DNA of 64,000 bases from Brachypodium distachyon (GCF_000005505.3 NC_016134.3:35340150-35404149), one strand, 5' to 3'; counted from the stretch's first letter, positions 11,601 through 23,424 are shown. Notes: generated by a model not told the origin, from the letters alone. Numbers and translations are program-made.

Positions 11601-11925
11601 GAGTTGGCTTCACTATATTTCTGCAATCAAGTATCCATTCGAGGCATTGCTTGTGAACGAGTTCAAAGGAAGCCGTTGCTACATTGGCACAGACAATCAG
11701 CTGTCACCAGGACCGCTGGGACAAATCAAGAAAAGTGATCTTTATACACAACTGCAGTTAAACTCAACAACATGCCCCCTGATAGGCCAGGATGTGCTCA
11801 CCACCATGGATATCACAATTGACAACATCTGGATAGATGTTGCAATCCTCCTTGCCTGGGGTGTGCTTTATCGTCTCTTCTTCTACGTGGTCCTGAGATT
11901 CTACTCCAAAAATGAGAGGAAATAA
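8680..11925 (+). CDS. STR1: ABCG half-transporter STR (stunted arbuscule)
   Basis: Four exons: 8680-9228, 9324-9503, 9924-10192 and 10335-11925, giving 862 residues with GT-AG borders and an unbroken frame. The N-terminal ATPase domain has Walker [10 protein letters not shown] (151-159), signature VSGGE (258-262), Walker B LLFLDEP (278-284) and the switch histidine in TIHQPS (315). Next comes a long TP-rich, acidic linker (about 390-530), typical of STR and absent from ordinary ABCG half-transporters. Then follows an ABC2 membrane domain of about six helices ending FYSKNERK, as I recall for Medicago STR. STR pairs with STR2 in the periarbuscular membrane and is needed for arbuscule growth, probably exporting lipid to the fungus. 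The first 75 residues are Arg-rich, imperfectly duplicated, and not expected in the family. A second ATG (residue 13) is a possible alternative start. Downstream it converges with the TPR-thioredoxin gene. Confidence 0.92.
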
Positions 11926-13020
11926 ATAGCATTCCAGCAAAGGCATACCAATATCTATTTATGCCATCTTTGTTTGTGTGCGTCTGTTATCTTTTTCTCT
12001 TTTTTGACGGAATGCACTTGATATCTCTGTTTAAAACACTCCTAGCACTCCTAGCAGCTTAATCTGTGTAACAGAAAGTTTGCCTTGAAAAGCATTGATT
12101 GAAAGACAGCATGAGAACAATTGTTTTTACTAATTCAAGTAAATGTACCCAAGAGGCTACACCAAGTAGTATTTCTATGCATGTCACAAACATGGCGGCA
12201 TGAATTTTGATCTTACTACAAGGCTTTGGTCAATGCAATAATTTGATTCTTTGCTGAATGTATTGTTTCATCAATCATCATAGCATGCTCTTATTTCATC
12301 AACCATAGACTATCGAAATAATGGAAATGCATTTTACCATACAAAAGCCATACCGAAACAAAGTGTGCTATCAGTGTTATCATATTTGTTTATAACTCTA
12401 CTCCCTCTGATCCTAAATTCTTGACTCAAATTTGACCAAATATGGATGTATCTATTCTTAAAAAGCGTCTAGATACATGTAATATTTCGACAACAATTTA
12501 GGATCAGAGGGAGTACTATCTTTGTATCAGCCTCTGTACCAATTATTAAACAAAACAGACAAGACCACCATGGCATCAACAGACCATCGTATTCACATAT
12601 TGAATCTACCATGAGAAATATATAAGAGATGTTCAAGTTATCAACTTTGAAAAGGTAAAAACATATAAGAATATTGTTAGCACAAAGTAACATCTGCATG
12701 AACCTGACACGCAGTACTCACAGGAAACAATCCATTATGGAAAGAAAGCTAAAGGATTGCTGTAAGACAAACTTTACTTTTATAGGTAAACTTTAAGCAT
12801 GTAGATTTATAAAGTTATTTTGCATGGATCATTAAAATAAATTGCTCTCAGGTGCATGTGCACGCACCACCAGCAGTCAGGCGCATAAATCAACACGCAA
12901 ATACAAGGAAACATACAATGACTGTCAACATCTCTACATGCAGGCCAACTATTATTAATAAGCACTCTTTATTGCAAGTTTTGAGTAACTAGGAGTACAG
13001 CATAGGAGTAACATGGTAGC
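11926..13020. other. Convergent 3' spacer between STR and TDX
   Basis: Both flanking genes end here, so it should hold their 3' untranslated regions. No gene is recognised. An AATAAAT overlaps the STR stop region. One Stowaway MITE lies in the middle (12401-12513). Confidence 0.6.
12401..12513. mobile_element. Stowaway-type MITE (113 bp)
   Basis: Perfect terminal inverted repeats of at least 19 bp (CTCCCTCTGATCCTAAATT and its complement) flanked by TA on both sides. The interior carries the core TCTAGATACATGTAAT, also found in the elements at 46422 and 60863, so these belong to one subfamily. Confidence 0.9.
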
Positions 13021-16000
13021 TCACTTTTTGGATGAGCCATGCTGTGCAATTTTTCTCTCAAGGCTAGCCTTGTCAGCACCAACGACCTTATCAATCTCTT
13101 TGCCATTTATCACACAGGAGAATGTTGGAACACTGCTGACATTCCAGCGATGAGCAACAATGCCTAGTTCATCAATGTCCACCTTAAGAAAAACGACATT
13201 CCGGTGCGCTTCAGCTAAGCTTTTGTAAACAGGTCCCATGAGACGACATGGCCCACACCATGTTGCAGTGAAATACAGAATCACAAGCCTAGACAAGCTT
13301 GACGCAGCCTTAAGTTTTGTTTCCAGCTCATTAGATGAGTGGACAGTGATCACCTCACCTGATAAATGCCACAAAATTTGTACAAATCAGCCGCATTAAA
13401 TCAATATCTATACTACTATAAAAACAAAAAACTTAGGCTGGGATACTTTTGATTTAAACGGTCCAATCATTAATTTAATTTCATAATTATCTATCCAATT
13501 CTTGTGGACAACTGTTACTCTCCCCTAAGCAACTCTATATTTATAACTTTTTACCTGCACTAATTGCCTCCTAACTACTCTTAAATTTTGTTCTACTCCC
13601 CCAGTTCCATAATGAGTATAAGGCACGCACGCATTTCAAGATTTTGTTTTGACCACCAATTAGACCAAAAAAATGTGAATTATGTATTACAAAAATTATA
13701 CCGTCCAAAACTTCTTTCAGATATGAATCTAATGGTATAATTTTTATAACACATAATTCACATTTTGTTAGGATAATTGATGGTCAAAGTTGGACCTCGA
13801 AATGCGTGGGCGCCTTATATTATGTAACGGAGGGAGTATAATTTTCCTGTCCTTACAAAATTGGTCTTTTACGTGATACTTTTCACTAATACAAACAAGC
13901 AAACATACACATCTAATGCAAGTTTTGCAAAAAGAAGAAGATAGTCATAATTTAATGAAATTATGTTATATGATATGTGGTTGACATGCATTGCATGTCT
14001 ACGTTTGCTAGCTTCAGCAATAAGTAGCAATATTCAGTTCTTCTTTTGCATAGAAAATTTTACGGAGTAATAAAAAAGAAGAATGTTTAAGTTTTAAACC
14101 TTTCTTCAAAAAAGTAAAAACTCATTCTATACTTCCTCCTATTATCTTCTATACCTAAATAGGAGATCCCCACTAGCTATTTCTCTCAACATGCAAGCAT
14201 CCCACCTCACTAGGCTGCCATGTAAACCATGCCACCACATCAAATCATGCATGTCCTTTTTTAAGCCATGGATGTATTCATTTACATTTTTGTATTAATC
14301 TATAAATTCAAACCATGTCATCTCATCAATTAAATCATGCCCTTTTGGAAAAGTTCTCTTTTCATACATCATTTTGTCATGCATGCCACCTCATCAAGGC
14401 ATGCATGTTGTTTTTTCCCATCAAGTCATGCATGTTCTTTATAAATCATTTACGCTATGAAATAATAAAGAATGTCGTACAATTTCGTTACATGTTTTTC
14501 ATTTTAAATAATCTTGCGTTGCTAATCAATTTCACTCACGTTAACGGAACATTCCCGCAACAACGTGCGGGCAATCATCTAGTTTTATATAAAGTCTGTA
14601 CCGCGATAATTTAACAAATAAGTATGAAATGAACTTACCATCCTTTACAACAGCAGAAGCAGCACTAACCTGCACAACAGTATATACAAGAACATTAGTA
14701 TCCGTAAGGTATCAAGACAGTCGCACAAATATCTAAAATGGTTTGTATATTGGGTCTAGCAAGTCTCAATCTTAATGGTAGAACTTGAAACGCAAAGAGA
14801 CCAGTTCTTGTAGAGAACTTGCTACTTTGATCGACCATTTGGAAAGATGGTTACCTCCTCAGCCTGTTTACGCTGTCTTTCCATGTCAGCTTTTTTCACT
14901 TCCCGCTCTTTACGCAGGCGTTCATATTTTTTCCTGTGCTCCTCAATTTTGTGTACATTGGGTTCAACCTGTAAATGGAATGCAAGTCTGAGATACGTTC
15001 TTACTTTAAAGTTTAAATGGACAGGGTCAGTGTTCTCCCTACTCCCATTTTTCCAGGCTAGCTCTGGTTAATAGTTATAACCTTCTTCAGCTCTGAGCAA
15101 ATCTCTTCATCAAAATCCAATTTTGCTGCCAAGTGAAGGTCATGAGCAGCATCCTCCCACTTCCCAAGCATAGCTTTTGCCATCCCACGTGATTTATATC
15201 CTTTAGCAGAATCTGGATTAATCTGAGCAAGTGACACATTGCACAGGAAGGGAAGTTGGTTATGAGCATATATGGACAGCAATGGGATTTTTTAACAGAA
15301 ATGTCCAAACCTGCAATGCTGCATCTGCATCACGAATAGCTGCGTTTGGTTTCTTCATCTTCATAAAAACGCCAGCTGCATAAATTGCATCTGAAATATG
15401 AGCACCATATAAAGTACAGATCAGATGAATGATTACAATACATAAAGCAACTTTTGATACCCCTGGTTGCATAGAGAATAGCTGAAGTGGGGTTCAGCAA
15501 GATGCCATCCGTCAGGCACTCAACAGCTTCGATAAGTTTACCTAATACACAAAACCACACTGATTCAACTATCAAAATATTACGAGGCCTTTCGGTATCG
15601 AGTAAAAGACAGTTTCTAGACCGCTGAACAAAAAAAAAACAATTCAGACTCTTATATAACTAAACCTTGCCTTCTGAAAGTGCGTCGAGGCCTTCCTTTT
15701 TGTAGAGCTGTGCCTTGTCACGGTTCTCATCAGAGACTTCCACTGATGGATCTCCCATCTGTAATAAAAAAGGGGAAAGGAACATCATCAATTTTTTCAC
15801 ACCCACCGACACACAAAATATGTTCCTACCAAATCATACTACTTGTTTCACCCAAATACGGACCTTCTGTGGAGGATCATTATCTGGCTCAAAAACTTCC
15901 CCTTCCAACTCGATGTCTGACTCCATGATTTCATCCTCAAAGCTGTTTTCTCCCACCTTTTCCATGCCTTCTTCCGCTTTCTGCAAAAACTGGATTTCAT

Positions 16001-16484
16001 CAAAATTCAACAAATTTGTGCAGTTCTTGTTCAACAACTTGCATAATTCCACCTAACATCAAGACACAAACAAGATAACCCCACAGAGACTACATCCAAA
16101 TCGAGACTAGGATGTAAGCAGTACGCAATAAAGATACCGAGAAAGATTACCACCGGAACCCTCGCTCCAAGGCTGCAAACAGGGGCAAGAAGGATGTCAA
16201 ACACAAAGAAACAAAGAAAAGTACATTTAAATAGAGAACACAAGGGAAGAGGGTGGGGGTCTACTACTTTGTCAAAATCGCGAGTACAGGGTTTCCTTGA
16301 CTCTTCCTCTGACTCTGGTGGTAACAGGATAAGCAAATATTCGATCGAGAGAGGTCAGGAACCTGAGGAGATAGTCTGTGAAGAAGTGGAGGTTGGGCTG
16401 GTAGAGAAGAGTAGGCCTGGAGCGGCAACGAGAGATGAGAAACTGCAGCTGAGCCACCGCTGCATCGTCCAGACCATCTTCCAT
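13021..16484 (-). CDS. TDX: TPR repeat-containing thioredoxin (tetratricoredoxin)
   Basis: Ten exons on the minus strand: 16484-16363, 16172-16151 (22 bp), 15980-15864, 15758-15671, 15541-15461, 15375-15311, 15222-15082, 14968-14855, 14669-14639 and 13358-13021. Together they encode 372 residues, close to the 380 of Arabidopsis TDX. Order: Hip-type N-terminal dimerisation region (1-48), acidic stretch (to about 87), three TPR units (about 95-200), charged coiled segment (213-250), and a C-terminal thioredoxin domain with active site WCGPC (294-298). TDX is a thioredoxin, holdase and Hsp70-interacting protein. Exon 4 ends at a GC donor, because only the join SEG-KLIEA keeps the frame. Exon 6 has two in-frame acceptors 15 nt apart, and I chose the downstream one because it gives the family sequence ATRAGVFMK. 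The last intron (1,280 bp) holds a Helitron with a MITE inside. Confidence 0.92.
13407..14582 (+). mobile_element. Non-autonomous Helitron in the last TDX intron
   Basis: Begins TCTATACTACTATAAAA after a host A. Ends in the hairpin CCCGCA-acaacg-TGCGGG (14554-14571), followed by CAATCATCTAG before a host T. A 5' TC, a 3' hairpin about ten bases before CTAG, and insertion between A and T are the Helitron hallmarks. It is 1,176 bp, non-coding, and holds a complete Stowaway MITE. Confidence 0.82.
13596..13836. mobile_element. Stowaway-type MITE nested in the Helitron (241 bp)
   Basis: Begins CTCCCCCAGTTCCATAATG and ends ATTATGTAACGGAGGGAG, with TA on both sides. The two ends pair as imperfect inverted repeats, and the interior is also largely self-complementary around CACATAATTCACAT. 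The nesting shows it arrived after, or was carried with, the Helitron. Confidence 0.82.
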
Positions 16485-16528
16485 GTCTTGCTACTTGAAA
16501 TTGCAGGGAAATATTTTTCCCTTAAAGT

Positions 16529-16651
16529 ATTGGTGATGGCGATGAATTCTGAGTGAAAAGTGTATATGGATTGGTGATGTTGATGAACTCTGGGTGAAAG
16601 GTGTCTATGGATTGGTGATGCTGATGAGCTCAGGGTTGAGAGGAGATGCCA
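16529..16651. repeat. 41-bp tandem repeat, three copies, upstream of TDX
   Basis: Units starting at 16529, 16570 and 16611, each opening ATTGGTGATG. The first two match well over 41 bp; the third fades after about 28 bp. On the minus strand this is 45 to 170 bp before the TDX start codon, so it is probably in the leader or core promoter. Confidence 0.8.
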
Positions 16652-17682
16652 TGGAGATGTAGATGTCTCTGTGTGCTTGTTTTTGTAGTTTTTTTATCTC
16701 ATAGATCGATCATGGGTCTATATAGGGTAGTGTCTCGTGTATAACTCATATTTGGATAAAATTGTATACAATTTATTGTGGTGTAATTGGGGCGTTTCGT
16801 TTCCATATTCTATTTTTATACAATACTTCCACAACAAAATCATGTTAAAATCGGTTGTCACAATAAATGCGTAGATGTAGTGCAAAATTAGCATGACTAT
16901 TAAAATACTACTGGGTGAGGTATTTTTCACATCTAACCCATTAACGCAATGCAACCTGGGAGATCGCTGGGCTAGGCCACGTCACCATTCTGCTTCTGTT
17001 TTGTTTGAGACTTCAAGCTCCTTCTAGACCTCTTGATGATTCTGGCCAGCTCGGATTTTGGGTCCCACACGTCATAGACTTTGCGTGTCACGTTTAGAGT
17101 GAGATTTTGCCGGAGGAAGTGCGTGGTGGCAAACTTGTAATTTTCTTGACCGTGGGGTGGGGGCTCGGGCGCCCGTCCCACGAAGCTCACGCCTATGCCT
17201 CCCCCGCGCCGCGCCGCCGCCAGGTCGTCTCCATGGCGCCCGTCGTCGCTCCCGCCACCGACCGTGCCGCCCCTGCAACTCACCTTCCTCTTCCTCCCCG
17301 ACGAGATCCGCCCGCTCGCTTGACCAGCAACCACCAATGCCGAGGCCGTGGGGGTGGATTTGACAACTCGGTTGATAATTGCTGACGCCTGCCCAAGGAG
17401 CAGCCGCCACTCAGCCTGGTGAACCTCCGACCACCTCTCACACCCTGTCGGTTTTCAGCCGTGGATGGATGGATGGCCAGGCGATGGTTCGTGGAGGGAG
17501 TCGCCGGTCGCACACCGTCCTGCACCTGCACTGTCCAATGTCTACGCCCATCGAGCTCCTTCTTCTCTACCCATGTACACTTTGATTTTGCTTAATACTT
17601 GCTTTCTGCATTCAATTTTTTTAGCAACTGATTAAACCTGTAAAAATTGTAGGAGAAATTGGTCGACGTTTTTGACAATTGA
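16652..17682. other. Spacer with a GC-rich segment
   Basis: AT-rich to about 16960, then GC-rich to about 17560, as at the 5' end of many grass genes. An ATG at 17233 opens a 51-codon proline/arginine-rich frame that matches nothing I know. It could be the untranslated first exon of the unit that follows. No firm call. Confidence 0.35.
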
Positions 17683-18966
17683 ATGAAGGCGGCCGCAAAG
17701 AATGAATGGATTGGACTCGAGAAAAGAAATAAAGACCTCGTCTTGAGAAAGGTATAGAGTTGAGCTCGGTTTACTTCAAACTCCTCACAGAGGTATAGAG
17801 TTGAGCTCAGTTCATTTAATCATCTTAAGAGATTCCTCTAAATAAATCATCTTCAGAGAGACACAGAGTTGAGTTCAGTGTCTATCTCTATAGGAAACTT
17901 GCCTGCTGCATCTACTGCTATGTTGTGTGCATTATTCTCAATTTGTCTATTTTGTTTAATGAATTCTATTCATGTGTGGTGAAGAAATTTGCTTACTGTA
18001 TTTCAACCGTCTCCATGCGCAATAACCAGTTCTTTATTCACTGTAGGTCTCTTGGGAGCGCTTTCATTTGTCGTCCTGCTTTTATCTCTTGGGCATAGCA
18101 TATAATAATTTGTTCTTTGTTTTATTCAGGTCAAGGACATCACGGATGAGTTACAAGAGCAGCTTAAAAGTCTGGAGAATGGAGAGGTATTTCGTCTATG
18201 CATTTTTTATGTTTCTGCACATGGACATTTCATTAAAGTTTTGCTGTGAATCGATCCAATTAATGATCCATGTTGTGCCCCCATTGATTGGTTCGATTCG
18301 TGTTGTTTGATTTATTTGTCTGTGTATACATATACTCAAATTAATCATTTGTACAAGCAGAGAAGAAGGTGTGCCTTATTCTCAATTTTTCTATTTTGTT
18401 TAGTGAATTCTATTCATGTGTGGTGAAGAAATTTGCTTACTGTACTTCAACCATCTCCATGCGCAATAACCAGTTCTTTATTCACTGTAGGTCGCTTGGG
18501 AGTGCTTTCATTTGCCGTCCAGCTTTTATCTCTGGGCATGACATCTAATAATTTGTTCTTTGTTTTATTCAGGTCAAGGACAAGGACATCACGGATGAGT
18601 TACAAGAGCAGCTTAAAATTCTGGAGCATGAAGAGGTATTTTGTCTATGCATTTTTATGTTTCTGCACATTGACATTTTATCAAAGTTTTGCTGTGAATC
18701 TATCCAATTAATGATCCATGTTGTGCCCCCATTGATTGGTTTGATTTCGTGTTGTTTGATTTATTTGTCTGTGAATACATATACAAAAATTAATCAATTG
18801 TACAAGCAGAGAAGAAGGACATGGTCGGAATGCAGGAACAGAACAGGTGTCTCTTGAAACAGGTGTCTACCTCGATTTGACTAAACTTCTGTTACTAAAC
18901 CTGTCATCTAATGTGTTTTTTTGCCTTTAGGTTTTTGTCTGGAAAATCATTGAGATGCATGACAAG
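17683..18966 (+). CDS. Possible short coiled-coil gene with a duplicated exon
   Basis: Not a family I recognise. Candidate exons 17683-17751, 18131-18187, 18574-18636, about 18813-18863 and 18933 onward all join in phase 0 at good splice sites. They read as charged, helix-like peptides: MKAAAKNEWIGLEKRNKD, then VKDITDELQEQLKSLE, its near-copy VKDKDITDELQEQLKILE, then KKDMVGMQEQNRCLLKQ. The second and third exons lie in a 445-bp tandem duplication. The first exon is preceded in frame by a TGA directly before the ATG, and upstream codons in the same frame look coding-like (EKLVDVFDN), so this may be the remains of a longer gene. The 3' end is unresolved: exon-like pieces near 19040-19120 and 19250-19346 may belong. 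It could equally be a non-coding transcript or a pseudogene. Confidence 0.35.
17925..18818. repeat. Tandem duplication of about 445 bp
   Basis: 17925-18368 and 18369-18818 are near-identical, with substitutions at a few percent and small indels. Each copy holds the intron tail, one short exon and the following intron. The second exon copy has 6 extra bases (an extra KD), keeping the frame. Confidence 0.9.
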
Positions 18967-21087
18967 TATGTACCATTGTTTGAGCTAATACCATTATTTG
19001 ATATGTTTTTGGTACTTCAAAATTGTTGTTACTGATTACACCCGGACATGGGAGAAGACATCTTAGGGGTCTGGAAGAGAGAGAACGATCTCAGCTGTGT
19101 GGGGATGGTGACCTGGCCCAGGTACAACCAACAGTATCCTGATGCAACAATCTCTATGTTACCCATCAAATTAAAGAAGCCAATTTCATCTCTTCCATTA
19201 GTTAGCTGTTGTTCAGATTCCATTTAATGGTCATTCATGAATACATGCAGCTAAGTTGGGGAAAACCACTGATGTACCTGAACAAGTTGACAGAGGAGTG
19301 CTCCTGGCTGAGTTTCGTGCTTGGGAACTTTACTTCTTGTGTACAGGTTGCTGGTACACTCTTTTAGCTTCTTTTTTTCTTGGCAAACTTAGGTCAGATT
19401 TTGTATGGTTCCTACAAAGTAAGTTGGTACTAAGGATTACAAGGTTCTGTCTGAAGCCTATTTAGTATGAAGTGCATTTGGATTTTTTTCCGCTGTAATG
19501 GATCTTTCTTTTCTTTATTCTACTAATTCATGATAGATCTTTTCTAGATCTATTTCTGTGCCTCAAACTTGAATTCTGGTGTCCCAAATATTCAGACCTT
19601 TCAAAGCAGAAGTTTGCAGTTTCAAAATGGAAGTCAGTATATGCGCAAACAAAAGCAGGCCAATGCACGGGTAGTGTGAGATAATATATCCTGCAAATGT
19701 TTCTATGAAGTCAGTGTTAGTACCCGTGTTTTTTTCATGAGTAAATGGAAGGAGAGAGCATTGTAAAGAACACAAAGACAACTTGATAATGCAGATTGCC
19801 ACCACCATGGGTGGGATTGCTCCAACTTAAGCCATCCTTAATTAGGAGTTAGGTGCCTTTCCATCTATGTTTTTGAAGTGGAATCTTGTGGAAGAACCAG
19901 TCTGTAGGTCCTAGATTCAGCATTGGCCAAGCCATTTTGTATCTGGACTAAACTGGCTTTTGAGGTACCAACAAAATGATACTCTTGGTCTCATTATCTC
20001 CATGTCGATCCATGTTTCCATTTGCAGACCTTCACAAAATGTGGTAGCTTCATATGGGAGACATAGTTGAGCTGGTGCTTGTTTTAGTATTGAGACTGTA
20101 TTCATGGTCGGTTCGTAAATACTTCTCGGATTTGTTTGCATGTCTGATTTATTTTTTATATGCCATTCCTTTGTTTCACGTTTTGTTTCAACAAGATGTA
20201 TGTATCTTGTCTCCAGGGATTGATGTTGTGGGATATCGAATTATTTTTCTTTGATCAAAGGAATGGATGCTCTTATCCTGGTCTGCACACATTAGGTACA
20301 GATCAAGGAGGTCAATGGAGGAGGGTACGGGACAGTTGAGCCGACGGTGCCGTGCATAGTGGGAAGGTGGAGGTGCGACGATGGGTCTTATCATGGTCCT
20401 TTATTCAGTGTGGATTCTCCAAAAGGCTGCAATCATGGCAAAACTATTTCTGAGCCTGTCATTGGTGAGTACCATCTCTCTAGGGGTGTGCGTGCGCAAG
20501 CCAAGTGTTTAATGCATTGCTTCTTGGTAGAAATTGTTTGATGTTCTTTTCATATACCCCATTACAGAGATATAAATATAAGTAAGGGCATATTTGCGAC
20601 ATCAAATGGAAATGAAATTTGTAGCCAGTGGTTGGGATCAAAGTGTTATTAGGATTATACAAATGAGTTATATACTTTCATTTGTAGCTACTGGTTGGGA
20701 TAAAAGCACGCTTAATAATTGTCCACCATTACATGGTGTTTACTGAATAGATAGTTAAAATATTTGAATTGCAAGAATATTTTTTGCCATGTGCATTTAT
20801 GCAGTGTTCTTTTTTCTGTACATCAACATGATAGATTAGAAAGTTGTCGAGTTATATTCTTTCTTGAAGATCATTTCATTAGGAATTTGTATGTAGTGCA
20901 ATGATGGCCATTGTATAGCAGCATTAGAGAATGCTGAGAGGAAGCATATACCCTCTCATGTTGGCAATACATTGTCTTTTTTTGTATTGATGAAGATACA
21001 ATAACATATGGAGAGATTGAGTTGTGGACTTGTGGTTGGTGTATTTGTCATCTCGCTTTCTTAATTGTTGTTTACCCATAAGTAGTA
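18967..21087. other. Unassigned spacer with exon-like pieces
   Basis: Several stretches look exon-like (about 19040-19120, 19250-19346, 20280-20465) and are bordered by plausible splice sites, but I could not join them into a recognisable protein. The remainder is AT-rich. Confidence 0.3.
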
Positions 21088-21169
21088 CTCCCTCCGTCCC
21101 GAAATAAGTGACGTTGATTTGTATAGGTTTTTATACAAATCCACATTACTTATTTTGGGACGGAGGGAG
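21088..21169. mobile_element. Stowaway-type MITE (82 bp)
   Basis: CTCCCTCCGTCCCGAAATAA at the left end pairs with its complement at the right, with TA on both sides. The whole element is close to a perfect hairpin around TATAGGTTTTTATA. Confidence 0.93.
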
Positions 21170-22440
21170 TACAAATTTATGGTTGAATGCTGAATTTCTA
21201 ATTACACCCCTCCTATTTGCATTCGGATTGAGAGCAGAGAATAAAAAGGCAACCTCTAATTCAGATTCAGCATTCGGATTAAGCCAAAAAAAAGAATAAA
21301 AAAGCAAATGCTGACCATCTGGTAAGCGTTGAGCTTTTGTCTACCACAACCGAGCATTTTATTGAACGCTATTATTCCAACTTTGGTTATTTTATTAACC
21401 TTGCAATGTCTATATTTCTGACACCATCTAGGAATACCTATTTTGAGTCCAGTTGAGATCCTAACATCCTTTTCCTGTATGGGTATAGATGACTAATTTT
21501 CCACCTTCCCTGTTTTTGGTACTACGGTATGAGGCAGCACTCCGAGCTTTGACTTCAATACTTCATATGTGAATAATTTCAGTACTGTAAAGATTTTTCC
21601 ATGAAGAACACACAAGTCACTGCAGACACCAAGCCTGTTTTCTGCGATTTTTCTGGGATTTTATTTGTCCGAGTACGTTAGAAAAGAGTTTTTTGTTCTT
21701 TCCCATCGTTAGCAGTCTAAGTTTTTTTAACAGTTGAGTAATGTGAATACAACTATAACATCCAGCCGGCTTGGTATTTGTGTTTGTTAATGTGCTGTAT
21801 AGAAGCTACGAGTGTGCTTGATCCAGCTTTGTGTGGTACTTACACCGCTGTCCCCACCAGAGCAAAATAAACACAAGGTTGGGCTCTTCAAACAATAAAA
21901 TCGGCCACGACAGTCACAAGTTTTCCAGCAATTACGAAAATCAATTTGTCCCTCCAAGAATCGAGCTTCGCAAGAACATCCATGAAGGCGCCCAAACTCT
22001 ACCCAGATAGCCTGATTTACTCCCAGGAGGCGCGCCCCAACATCTAGTAGAAGTGAATGACAAGCACAATGTGACAGATTGCAGTGATCTAGGATCATCT
22101 GGCTGCATCCGATTTGGTTTGTGAGCTCATTTGATTCCTAGAACTGTTACACGTGTTATAAACTAGACCAGTGATTGTCCATGCTATGCACTCAAGGATG
22201 CAATAATAATCTACACAGAACCATCATAAAAGATGATAATTTTCCCATACAATTTGATTTGTGTATCGGTGCTCCTATAGATGTTGAACATTGAAGACAG
22301 AATTATAACCATGGATATAAAGCTGATATACCTAACATTCCATTTAAATTTAACTACAGTTGCTTCTCCTGTAAGATGAGCTTCCATGTTTAGTGGGTGA
22401 TAGAACCATGGCTAAATTAGCCAACGCGCAAAATCCATTA

Positions 22441-22465
22441 CTCCCTCCGTTCCACACGGAGGGAG
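22441..22465. mobile_element. 25-bp Stowaway remnant made only of its two ends
   Basis: CTCCCTCCGTTCC runs straight into ACACGGAGGGAG, with TA on both sides. All internal sequence has been lost and the two ends meet as a short palindrome. Confidence 0.8.
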
Positions 22466-23424
22466 TACTTAAATTAGCCAACTCAAATTTTGCTCTCGCA
22501 AAAATGTACTCAAACTTTGAAAATCTAGACCCGAATCCTAGAGGAAAAATGAATATCATACGCATACCGGCTTGAATAGAACGCAAGAGAATTTAGTGAC
22601 TCACGTTCCGCATCAAAGTCCCCAAACAAGAACGCAAATGTTATGAAGCTGAACAAGTAGCGCGAGTTCTAGGCATGGCACAAATCAAACTTCCCGACAC
22701 TCGCCACTAGGTCGAAAAACATCTGGATCAAAATTGCAATCAATGGATAAAATATCTAGGCGACACGCATCAAAGGAGAGGCAAGGTGCTCACGTAGTCT
22801 TAACTCCTGCTGATGCCGCCGGCAGCCGTGCCCTGCCTTCGTCCAATGACCCTAGCTCCCCGCAGCTAGACCTGCCCTTGCTCGCGGTCGCCGGAGGGAG
22901 GCGGAGGCGTCGTGGCCGCTCGCGGCCGCGGAGGGAGGCGTCGGGGTCGCCGGTCTTTCGCGGTCGCCGAGGTCGCCGGTGCAAGGCGGCGGCGGTGCTC
23001 CCGGTCGCCAGAGGGGGTTACTCCTACGTCGCTCCAACGCTTCGCGAGAACGAGGCGTGGATTTTCCCCGAAGTGCTGGACTGCTGGGTCGCGGAGATTT
23101 TCCCCGTGGAAAGGCCGTGGAAAAGGCGGGGATATCTTCCACTCATGGGCTACCAAACGCGTCCGTGGGCTCCTTGGGCCAAATTTGGCCCGCGGTTTTC
23201 TCACCCAGGGAAAATCAACCCCATTTCACCCTCTCCGTCGGGGACGGCCAACTCCACCCCAAATCGATGCCGGAACCACCCATCTCACCGGCGTCAGTCC
23301 GAAGCAGATAGAAAGGCCATCCGCCACAAAGATCCTCCCGCGCCACCGCAGCGACCGTCGTTGGAAGACCACCGACAGCTCCAAGCCCACCCTGCGACCA
23401 AGTGTTCGACGATTTGCCAAGGCC

